Part shown: positions 6,839 to 13,132 of the stretch, piece by piece
Position numbering within the stretch: the stretch's first letter is position 1
Layout: every line of letters starts with the position of its first letter
Assembly: GCA_002440225.1 (NCBI GenBank)
Contig: DJSH01000088.1
Coordinates: forward strand, 13,379-33,613
Reading direction: 5' to 3'
Source of the DNA: Candidatus Segatella violae
GTDB taxonomy: Bacteria; Bacteroidota; Bacteroidia; Bacteroidales; Bacteroidaceae
Length of the DNA: 20,235 bases
The notes under the pieces: generated by a model
What the model saw: the letters and a program-made list of their open reading frames with translations, nothing else
Told to the model about the DNA's origin: nothing
Databases searched by the model: none
Program-made: the position numbers and the translations under genes

Positions 6839-8290
6839 ATGGCAGAAATAGAGAAAGAACAGAATCAGGTTGTCAAGGACGTGATCGACCAGAAATATGA
6901 GTATGGCTTCACGACCGATGTACATACCGAGATCATAGAGAAAGGACTCAACGAGGATGTTGTGCGCCTTATCTCGCAGAAGAAGGGAGAGCCTGAGTGG
7001 ATGCTCGAATTCCGTCTGAAAGCCTACAATTACTGGAAGACGCTCAAGGAGCCAAAGTGGGGACACGTGCATGTGCCACCTATCGACTACCAGGAGATTT
7101 CCTATTACGCCGACCCTTTGGCGAAGAAGCCAAAGAACAAGGAGATAGACCCAGAGCTGGAGAAGACATTCGACAAGCTCGGCATTCCTTTGGAGGAGCG
7201 TTTGGCACTGAGCGGCACTGCCGTGGATGCCATCATGGACTCTGTGTCGGTGAAGACTACCTTCAAGGAGAAACTCCGTGAGAAGGGTGTCATCTTCTGT
7301 AGTATTGGCGAGGCTATCAAGGAACATCCCGACTTGGTGAAGGAATATTTGGGAACTGTGGTTCCTTATCGTGATAACTTCTATGCAGCCTTGAACAGCT
7401 GCGTGTTCAGCGATGGTTCGTTCGTATATATTCCTAAGGGCGTGCGTTGCCCGATGGAGTTGAGTAGTTACTTCCGTATCAACGCCCGCAATACGGGACA
7501 GTTTGAGCGTACACTGATTATCGCCGACGATGATGCTTATGTATCTTACTTGGAGGGTTGTACCGCTCCAATGCGTGATGAGAACCAACTCCATGCGGCT
7601 ATCGTCGAGATTATCGTCAAGGACAATGCTGAGGTGAAATACTCTACCGTTCAGAACTGGTATCCGGGCGATGAGCATGGTAAGGGCGGTGTGCTCAACC
7701 TCGTGACTAAGCGAGGCGACTTGCGTGGTGTCAACTCGAAGTTGAGTTGGACACAGGTGGAGACAGGTTCCGCCATCACTTGGAAGTATCCTTCTTGCAT
7801 CTTGCGTGGCGACAATTCACAGGCTGAGTTCTACAGCGTGGCTGTCACCAACAACTATCAGGAGGCTGATACCGGTACCAAGATGATTCACATGGGTAAG
7901 AACACCAAGAGTACCATCATCTCGAAGGGTATCTCTGCTGGTCATAGCCAGAACTCTTATCGTGGTTTGGTGCGTGCCACATCCAGTGCCGACAATGCCC
8001 GCAACTATAGTTCTTGCGACTCCTTGTTGCTCGGCAGCGACTGTGGAGCACATACCTTCCCATACATGGATGCTCACAACGACACCGCAGTGTTCGAGCA
8101 TGAGGCAACCACCTCGAAGATTTCGGAAGACCAGCTCTTCTATTGCAATCAGCGAGGCATTCCTACCGAGGAGGCTGTCGGCTTGATTGTCAATGGTTAT
8201 GCCAAGGACGTGCTCAACAAGTTGCCTATGGAGTTTGCCGTGGAGGCACAGAAACTCTTGAGCGTATCATTGGAGGGAACCGTAGGATAA
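6839..8290 (+). CDS. sufB: Fe-S cluster assembly scaffold protein SufB
   Basis: SufB (483 aa) is the scaffold subunit of the cytoplasmic SufBC2D complex, on which Fe-S clusters are built from sulfide delivered by the desulfurase. The C-terminal beta-helix core is strongly conserved (AITWKYPSCIL, ADTGTKMIHMGKNTKSTIISKG, SCDSLLLGSDCGAHT, EHEATTSKISEDQLFYC). Cys393 in CDSLLLG and His421 in EHEATTS line up with E. coli SufB C405 and H433, counting back from the identical distance to the C-terminus (91 residues). The ATG at 6839 is preferred over the in-frame TTG at 6791, because the 16 extra residues are not family-like and the ATG has an A-rich context. It is the first gene of the suf cluster. 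No sufA, sufE or sufU lies in the window. Confidence 0.95.
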   Translation: MAEIEKEQNQVVKDVIDQKYEYGFTTDVHTEIIEKGLNEDVVRLISQKKGEPEWMLEFRLKAYNYWKTLKEPKWGHVHVPPIDYQEISYYADPLAKKPKNKEIDPELEKTFDKLGIPLEERLALSGTAVDAIMDSVSVKTTFKEKLREKGVIFCSIGEAIKEHPDLVKEYLGTVVPYRDNFYAALNSCVFSDGSFVYIPKGVRCPMELSSYFRINARNTGQFERTLIIADDDAYVSYLEGCTAPMRDENQLHAAIVEIIVKDNAEVKYSTVQNWYPGDEHGKGGVLNLVTKRGDLRGVNSKLSWTQVETGSAITWKYPSCILRGDNSQAEFYSVAVTNNYQEADTGTKMIHMGKNTKSTIISKGISAGHSQNSYRGLVRATSSADNARNYSSCDSLLLGSDCGAHTFPYMDAHNDTAVFEHEATTSKISEDQLFYCNQRGIPTEEAVGLIVNGYAKDVLNKLPMEFAVEAQKLLSVSLEGTVG

Positions 8291-8313
8291 GTCAAAAGAA
8301 AGTGAGGTTTGTA

Positions 8314-8694
8314 ATGAGAAAGTATGTATTGTTGTTGTTGATGGTAGTGTACATGAATGTTTCTGGTCAGACTCTTTCTAAGATAAGACCTGTGAACTTT
8401 ACTGCTCAGCAAGATTCTATCGTAAGGAGTTTTTCTTCTGAGTATAGACCGTTGTACTCTACCAGTGGGCATTTTATAGGTTATTTAAAGCTGGATGTTG
8501 CTGTTCCATCTTCTACAACTTCTATTATGCTACAACATAAAAGAATTACGAATTTCTCACGAAACATTATACGTCCGGGTGAATGTAGCTTCTTGGTATT
8601 GGATCCTCCTCCTTTGTTTGAACAATGGGGATGGGAAAAGTCACCTACATTCTTCGAGTCGGTATGTGATTTATTAATTGATGCAATTTTATAA
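8314..8694 (+). CDS. Small secreted protein of unknown function inside the suf cluster
   Basis: This 126-aa protein is not recognised. It begins with a hydrophobic signal sequence (MRKYVLLLLMVVYMNVSG, probable cleavage before Q19 or T20), so it is probably periplasmic or outer-membrane associated. That is odd beside cytoplasmic Fe-S assembly proteins. The mature part has no obvious catalytic motif. It has two cysteines (C91, C118), a DPPP turn at 97-100 and a hydrophobic end (CDLLIDAIL). Base composition differs sharply from its neighbours: by hand count 8341-8700 is about 37% G+C, against about 53% in a 60-base sample of sufC. The gene starts 23 bp after sufB and ends 5 bp before sufC, so it should be co-transcribed. 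An upstream in-frame extension into sufB is possible on paper, but the ATG before the signal peptide is far more plausible. It may be a recent acquisition or a lineage-specific orphan. Confidence 0.6.
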   Translation: MRKYVLLLLMVVYMNVSGQTLSKIRPVNFTAQQDSIVRSFSSEYRPLYSTSGHFIGYLKLDVAVPSSTTSIMLQHKRITNFSRNIIRPGECSFLVLDPPPLFEQWGWEKSPTFFESVCDLLIDAIL

Positions 8695-8699
8695 CAAAT

Positions 8700-9458
8700 A
8701 TGTTAGAGGTAAAGAATCTGCATGCTACTATTGCAGGCAAAGAAATATTGAAAGGTATCAACCTGACCATTAAAGATGGTGAGATACACGCTATTATGGG
8801 GCCTAATGGTTCCGGTAAGTCAACCTTGAGCGCAGTGCTCACAGGTAACCCTCTCTATACAGTGACAGAGGGTGAAGCCATCTTCAACGGCAAGAACCTT
8901 CTGGAGATGAAGCCTGAGGATCGTGCTCGTGAGGGCTTGTTCCTCTCGTTCCAGTATCCAGTGGAGATTCCTGGTGTGAGCATGACCAACTTCATGCGTG
9001 CGGCTATCAACGCCAAGCGCGAGTATCAGGGTTTGGAGCCATTGAACACAAGTGAGTTTATGAAACTGATGCGTGAGAAGCGTGAGCTTGTAGAACTCGA
9101 CAGCAAGTTGGCTCGTCGTTCTGTGAACGAAGGTTTCTCCGGTGGTGAGAAAAAACGCAACGAGATTTTCCAAATGGCGATGTTGGAGCCAAAGCTCTCC
9201 ATCCTCGATGAGACCGACTCTGGTCTTGATGTGGATGCCATGCGCATCGTGGCTGAAGGTGTGAACAAGATGCACACCGATAAGACTTCAGCCATCGTTA
9301 TTACCCACTACGAGCGTTTGCTCGACATGATCAAGCCTAATGTAGTACACGTACTCTATAAGGGTAGAATCGTGAAAACCGCAGGTCCAGAGCTTGCCAA
9401 GGAGATTGAGGCTCGTGGTTACGACTGGATCAAGGCTGAAGTAGATGGAAAGGAATAA
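8700..9458 (+). CDS. sufC: Fe-S cluster assembly ATPase SufC
   Basis: SufC (252 aa) is the ABC-type ATPase that energises the SufBCD scaffold in the cytoplasm. It is not a transporter and has no membrane segments. The Walker A motif GPNGSGKST is at 34-42, the ABC signature FSGGEKKRNEI at 146-156, Walker B LSILDE at 166-171 with the D-loop SGLDVDA after it, and the switch His203 in ITHY. The signature sequence with KKRNE is specific to SufC rather than transporter ATPases. Length is normal. It lies 5 bp after the orphan gene and 3 bp before sufD, so translation is probably coupled. Confidence 0.97.
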   Translation: MLEVKNLHATIAGKEILKGINLTIKDGEIHAIMGPNGSGKSTLSAVLTGNPLYTVTEGEAIFNGKNLLEMKPEDRAREGLFLSFQYPVEIPGVSMTNFMRAAINAKREYQGLEPLNTSEFMKLMREKRELVELDSKLARRSVNEGFSGGEKKRNEIFQMAMLEPKLSILDETDSGLDVDAMRIVAEGVNKMHTDKTSAIVITHYERLLDMIKPNVVHVLYKGRIVKTAGPELAKEIEARGYDWIKAEVDGKE

Positions 9459-9461
9459 ATC

Positions 9462-10805
9462 ATGAATGCAGAGAAACAATATTTAGAATTGTATCAGTCT
9501 TCTTCGAGAATGATCAAGAAGAACAGTGCTGAGGCTCTCAATGCAGTGCGTGATGCTGCATTCGAGGACTTCCGTCGCTTGGGCTTCCCTTCTCGCAAGG
9601 TGGAGCGATACAAATATACCGATATGAGCGCCATCTTCGAGCCAGACTATGGCTTGAACTTGAAGCGTCTCGATATTCCTGTGGATCCATACGAGGCTTT
9701 CCGTTGCGACGTGCCTAATCTGAGCACTTCGCTCTACTTTGTGGTGAACGATGCTTTCTACAGCAAGGCTCTTCCTAAGGTGGACCTCCCAGAGGGTGTC
9801 ATCGTTGATTCTTTGAGTAAGGTAGCCGCAGAAAAGCCCGAATTCATCGAGAAATATTACGGTAAAATCGCCAAAACCGATGAGGATAGCATTACCGCAC
9901 TGAATACGATGTTGGCGCAGGATGGCTTGCTCATCTATGTTCCTAAGAACGTAAAGGTGGAGCGTACCATCCAGGTCATCAATATTCTTCGTTCGGATGT
10001 TGATTTGATGGTGAACCGTCGTGTGCTCATCGTCTTGGAGCAGGGAGCAGAAGCAAAGTTCCTCTTCTGTGACCATGCAGCCGACGACAAGAACTTCCTC
10101 GCCACTCAGGTTATCGAGGCTTTCGTAGGCGAGAATGCCAGTCTTGACCTCTATTGCTTGGAGGAGACCCACATCAAGAATCGCCGTGTAAGCAATGTCT
10201 ATATCGAGCAGCAGGCTAACAGCCGTGTCAACCATAATGTAATAACTCTTCATAATGGTATTACTCGCAATCGCCTTGACCTCGTGTTCAAGGGCGAGGG
10301 AGCTGAGTGCTTCTTGAATGGTTGTGTTATCGCCGACAAGAACCAGGTGGTAGATAACAATACGCTCATCGATCATCAGGTAGGTCATTGCACCAGCAAC
10401 GAACTTTACAAGTATGTGCTCGATGATGAAGCTCGTGGCGCTTTCGCTGGTCGCGTGTTGGTTCGCCATGGTGCCCAGAAGACCACTTCTCAGGAAACCA
10501 ACCAGAACCTTTGCGCTACCAAGACCGCCCGTATGTTCACCCAGCCTATGCTGGAGATTTATGCCGATGATGTGAAGTGTGCGCATGGTAGTACGATAGG
10601 TCAGCTCAACGATGCTGCTCTTTTCTATATGCAGCAGCGTGGCGTGAGCCGTGAAGAGGCAAAGTTGCTCCTCCAGTTCGCATTTATCAATGAAGTCATC
10701 GACAAGATGGAGTTGGAGCCATTGCGCGACCGTCTCCATCACTTGGTCGAGAAACGCTTCCGTGGCGAGTTGAACAAGTGTGAGGGCTGCAAACTCTGCA
10801 AGTAA
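9462..10805 (+). CDS. sufD: Fe-S cluster assembly protein SufD
   Basis: SufD (447 aa) is the SufB paralogue that forms the SufB-SufD heterodimer of the scaffold and is involved in iron acquisition. A helical N-terminal region (1-100, with FPSRKVERYKYTDMS) precedes the beta-helix core. The motif DDVKCAHGSTIGQLNDAALFYMQQRG contains Cys373 and His375, matching E. coli SufD C358 and H360. The protein ends in CEGCKLCK, a CxxCxxC tail (C440, C443, C446) that could bind metal. E. coli SufD lacks such a tail, though I recall similar ends in Bacteroidota homologues. It starts 3 bp after sufC. The end of the gene is copied in a 23-bp tandem duplication just past the stop codon. Confidence 0.95.
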   Translation: MNAEKQYLELYQSSSRMIKKNSAEALNAVRDAAFEDFRRLGFPSRKVERYKYTDMSAIFEPDYGLNLKRLDIPVDPYEAFRCDVPNLSTSLYFVVNDAFYSKALPKVDLPEGVIVDSLSKVAAEKPEFIEKYYGKIAKTDEDSITALNTMLAQDGLLIYVPKNVKVERTIQVINILRSDVDLMVNRRVLIVLEQGAEAKFLFCDHAADDKNFLATQVIEAFVGENASLDLYCLEETHIKNRRVSNVYIEQQANSRVNHNVITLHNGITRNRLDLVFKGEGAECFLNGCVIADKNQVVDNNTLIDHQVGHCTSNELYKYVLDDEARGAFAGRVLVRHGAQKTTSQETNQNLCATKTARMFTQPMLEIYADDVKCAHGSTIGQLNDAALFYMQQRGVSREEAKLLLQFAFINEVIDKMELEPLRDRLHHLVEKRFRGELNKCEGCKLCK

Positions 10806-10841
10806 CAGGTTGCAAACTCTGCAAGTAATAGGTTACAAACT
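10788..10841 (+). repeat. 23-bp tandem duplication over the end of sufD
   Basis: TGCAAACTCTGCAAGTAA occurs at 10788-10805, where it encodes the last five residues and stop of SufD, and again identically at 10811-10828. A degenerate third unit (TACAAACT) lies at 10834-10841. The period is 23 bp. In each full unit TGCA and TGCA flank AACTC, giving a small stem-loop. The copies after the stop codon are non-coding. Confidence 0.75.
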
Positions 10842-10868
10842 TAGTGTAAGGTAAAGCTTTTCTAAAAT

Positions 10869-10957
10869 AGGCTGAAAGCCTTAAAGCACATAGCCCAGGG
10901 CAACACCCTGGGTTTATGATATGAATGGGTTTAACGCCCTGAAAGGGCAAAAGCATA
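10869..10957 (+). repeat. REP-like cluster of three hairpins between sufD and sufS
   Basis: Three palindromes occur in 80 bp. They are AGGCT-GAA-AGCCT (10869-10881), GCCCAGGG-CAACA-CCCTGGGT (10893-10913, plus one outer A-T pair), and GCCCT-GAA-AGGGC (10936-10948). The first and third share the 5-bp stem/GAA loop design, and each is followed by a similar tail (TAAAGCACATA and AAAAGCATAAT). This layout resembles repetitive extragenic palindrome clusters common in Bacteroidota genomes. Genome-wide copy number cannot be seen here. The region contains no gene. Confidence 0.68.
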
Positions 10958-10968
10958 ATATAATTAAT

Positions 10969-12183
10969 ATGTATGACATTAATCAAGTAAGAGCGGATTT
11001 CCCGATTTTATCGAGAACTGTATATGATAAGCCGTTGGTTTACCTCGATAATGCGGCAACCACACAGAAGCCGATGTGTGTGCTGGATGCCATGCGCAAC
11101 GAGTATCTCAATGTGAATGCCAACGTGCATCGTGGTGTACATTACCTCTCCCAGCAGGCAACCGATCTTCATGAGGCTGCCCGCGAGACCGTACGTAAGT
11201 TTATCAATGCCCCTAAGGTTGAGGAAATCATCTTTACCCGTGGTACTACAGAGAGCCTGAATCTCGTGGTTTCATCGTTCTGCGACGAGTTTATGAGCGA
11301 GGGCGACGAGGTGATTATCTCTACGATGGAGCATCACTCCAATATCGTGCCTTGGCAGTTGCAGGCAGCCAGGAAAGGTATCGCCATCCGTGTCATTCCA
11401 ATCAATGATAAGGGAGAGATAAACCTCGATGAATTCGCCAATTTATTCACAGAGCGCACCAAAATCGTGAGCATCGCCCAGGTAAGCAATGTACTTGGTA
11501 CGGTGAATCCGGTAAAGGAGATGATCAAGATTGCCCACGAGCACGATGTGCCAGTGATGGTGGATGGAGCGCAGAGCACTCCTCACTTCAAGGTGGATGT
11601 GCAAGACTTGGATTGTGATTTCTTCGCTTTCAGCGGTCATAAGATATATGGTCCTACTGGTATCGGTGTGCTTTATGGCAAGGAGAAATGGCTCGACCGA
11701 ATGCCTCCTTATCAGGGAGGTGGCGAGATGATAGAGAGCGTTACCTTCGAGAAGACCACTTTCGAGAAGTTGCCATTCAAGTTTGAGGCAGGTACCCCTG
11801 ATTACGTGGCTACCCATGGACTTGCCAAGGCTATCGATTATGTCTCAGCTCTCGGCATGGATAATATCGCTCAGCATGAGCAGGAACTTACCAAATACTG
11901 CATGGAACAGATGCGTACTATTGATGGAATCAGACTTTTTGGTGAGCAAGAAGGCAAGGATGCAGTAGTAAGCTTCCTCGTAGGCGATATTCACCACATG
12001 GATATGGGTACGTTGCTCGACCGTCTCGGTATTGCTGTTCGTACAGGTCACCACTGTGCTCAGCCATTGATGGAGCGTTATCATATTCTCGGTACCGTGC
12101 GTGCCAGCTTCGCCCTTTATAATACAAAGGAAGAAGTGGATGCACTGGTTGCAGGGGTTAAGCGCGTGGCACAAATGTTCTAG
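10969..12183 (+). CDS. sufS: Cysteine desulfurase SufS
   Basis: SufS (404 aa) is a PLP-dependent group II cysteine desulfurase that removes sulfur from L-cysteine and supplies it to the SufBCD scaffold in the cytoplasm. The PLP-binding lysine is Lys225 in FSGHKIYGPTG, and the sulfur-carrying cysteine is Cys363 in RTGHHCAQP. These agree with E. coli K226 and C364. The substrate-site motifs YLDNAATTQKP and RGTTESLNLV are also intact. The ATG at 10969 gives MYDINQVRADFPILS, a normal SufS start. An in-frame ATG at 10921 lies inside the REP-like repeat and is rejected. A 163-bp gap containing repeats separates it from sufD, so it may be read through from the operon or start separately. No partner sufE or sufU is in the window. 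Confidence 0.95.
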   Translation: MYDINQVRADFPILSRTVYDKPLVYLDNAATTQKPMCVLDAMRNEYLNVNANVHRGVHYLSQQATDLHEAARETVRKFINAPKVEEIIFTRGTTESLNLVVSSFCDEFMSEGDEVIISTMEHHSNIVPWQLQAARKGIAIRVIPINDKGEINLDEFANLFTERTKIVSIAQVSNVLGTVNPVKEMIKIAHEHDVPVMVDGAQSTPHFKVDVQDLDCDFFAFSGHKIYGPTGIGVLYGKEKWLDRMPPYQGGGEMIESVTFEKTTFEKLPFKFEAGTPDYVATHGLAKAIDYVSALGMDNIAQHEQELTKYCMEQMRTIDGIRLFGEQEGKDAVVSFLVGDIHHMDMGTLLDRLGIAVRTGHHCAQPLMERYHILGTVRASFALYNTKEEVDALVAGVKRVAQMF

Positions 12184-12195
12184 AATAATAATAGT

Positions 12196-12260
12196 TAGTA
12201 ATAGCGATGAATTCGTATGAAATGAAGAAAAATATGCGATTTCATCGCTATTATTGTTTA
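12196..12260 (+). terminator. Large hairpin terminator after sufS
   Basis: TAATAGCGATGAA (12199-12211) and TTCATCGCTATTA (12241-12253) form a perfect 13-bp stem, extendable by up to three more pairs. Inside, after one T/T mismatch, TCGTAT (12213-12218) pairs with ATGCGA (12234-12239) around a 15-base A-rich loop. A U-rich tail (TTGTTTAAAT) follows. It probably ends the suf transcript. rnhB starts 20 bases after the stem with no consensus promoter in between. Confidence 0.68.
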
Positions 12261-12273
12261 AATATAATAGGTT

Positions 12274-12882
12274 ATGTTAGAATCTCATTATTATAAGGAT
12301 ATGGTTGAGGCTGGCTGTGATGAGGCTGGCAGGGGATGTTTGGCAGGTAGTGTTTATGCTGCCGCCGTTATCTTGCCTCCTAACTATCAGAATCTCGATC
12401 TCAATGATAGCAAGAAACTCACAGATAAGAAACGCAAGGCTTTACGTGAGCAGATAGAGCGTGATGCTGTGGCTTGGGCTGTGGGCATGGTTACACCCGA
12501 GGAGATAGACAAGATAAATATCTTGAATGCTAGCTTCCTGGCGATGCATCGTGCCCTGGACCAATTGAAGGTGCGCCCCGAGGCAATCATCGTGGATGGC
12601 AATCGCTTCAACCCTTACAAGGACTTGCCTTATACCACCATCGTCAAAGGAGACGGAAAGTATATGGCGATAGCGGCTGCAAGCATCTTAGCCAAGACTT
12701 ATCGTGATGATTATATGGATGCCCTTGCCGAGGAATACCCACAGTACGACTGGAAGAGTAACAAGGGTTATCCTACGAAGAAGCATCGTGCCGCCATCAA
12801 GGAGTTTGGCGTGACTCCTTATCATCGTATGAGCTATAATCTCTTAGGCTCAGGCGAGCTATCGCTTGACTTTAAAGACTGA
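12274..12882 (+). CDS. rnhB: Ribonuclease HII
   Basis: RNase HII (202 aa) removes single ribonucleotides and RNA primers from RNA-DNA hybrids during DNA replication and repair. All four metal-binding acidic residues are visible: Asp16 and Glu17 in AGCDEAGRGCLAG, Asp108 in IIVDGN, and Asp127 in VKGDGKY. The conserved AAASILAKTYRD helix follows, with the C-terminal KGYPTKKHRAAI and GVTPYHRMSY motifs. Length is normal for bacterial rnhB. No consensus promoter is seen directly upstream, so it may depend on read-through past the sufS hairpin or on an atypical promoter. A strong bidirectional terminator lies downstream. Confidence 0.95.
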   Translation: MLESHYYKDMVEAGCDEAGRGCLAGSVYAAAVILPPNYQNLDLNDSKKLTDKKRKALREQIERDAVAWAVGMVTPEEIDKINILNASFLAMHRALDQLKVRPEAIIVDGNRFNPYKDLPYTTIVKGDGKYMAIAAASILAKTYRDDYMDALAEEYPQYDWKSNKGYPTKKHRAAIKEFGVTPYHRMSYNLLGSGELSLDFKD

Positions 12883-12936
12883 ATAGGTGGGCTTTGCATA
12901 AAGGCTTGATATACTTAATCTATCATGCCAATATCA

Positions 12937-12971
12937 ATAGAAGTCTTTGGATGTTATGATAGAAGTCTTTG
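12937..12971 (+). repeat. Pair of 13-bp direct repeats after rnhB
   Basis: ATAGAAGTCTTTG occurs at 12937-12949 and 12959-12971, a 22-bp period. The intervening sequence is A/T-rich, with no gene or hairpin. The period equals that of the palindromic array further on, but the sequence is unrelated. Confidence 0.5.
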
Positions 12972-12992
12972 AAAGATATAGTTAAAATAGGT

Positions 12993-13032
12993 GGAAAAGG
13001 CTGTTAGAGTTGTTCTAACAGCCTTTTCCTTT
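12993..13032. terminator. Bidirectional terminator between rnhB and the GH28 gene
   Basis: GGAAAAGGCTGTTAGA (12993-13008) and TCTAACAGCCTTTTCC (13014-13029) form a perfect 16-bp stem with loop GTTGT. T-rich sequence follows on the plus strand (TTTTCCTTT). On the minus strand the arm also ends in a T run (CCTTTTCC, then TATTTT). It can serve both convergent genes. Confidence 0.85.
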
Positions 13033-13035
13033 AAG

Positions 13036-13123
13036 CGCACATCAGCTGTTGTGCGCTTGCACATCAGCTGATATGCGCTCGCATAACACGTGTTGTGCGC
13101 TCGTCCATCGCTTGATGTGCGCT
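13036..13123. repeat. Four tandem 22-bp palindromic repeats
   Basis: Four units lie end to end: 13036-13057, 13058-13079, 13080-13101 and 13102-13123. Each ends in TGCGCT. Each is an imperfect palindrome with its own core: CAGCTG, ATCAGCTGAT, AACACGTGTT and CATC-gctt-GATG. The junctions are partly palindromic too, for example ATGCG-CT-CGCAT across units 2 and 3, so hairpins in two registers are possible. The array lies between the GH28 stop codon and the shared terminator, so it should be transcribed in the GH28 3' UTR. There are no spacers and no gene. Confidence 0.8.
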
Positions 13124-13132
13124 TATTGAATG

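Noticed and set aside
8143..8313. N-terminal extension of the suf orphan into sufB
   Set aside because: The extension would run out of frame through the conserved sufB end. The ATG at 8314 is followed by a proper signal peptide.
9483..10742. A 419-codon open frame antisense to sufD
   Set aside because: The sense frame is a full SufD with conserved motifs. The antisense product has no recognisable domain and no promoter or start context.
10921..10968. An upstream ATG start for sufS
   Set aside because: The extra residues are encoded by the third hairpin of the REP-like cluster, so they are unlikely to be part of the enzyme.
13036..13123. CRISPR array
   Set aside because: The units lie directly end to end with no spacers, are palindromic and only partly identical, and there are no cas genes.
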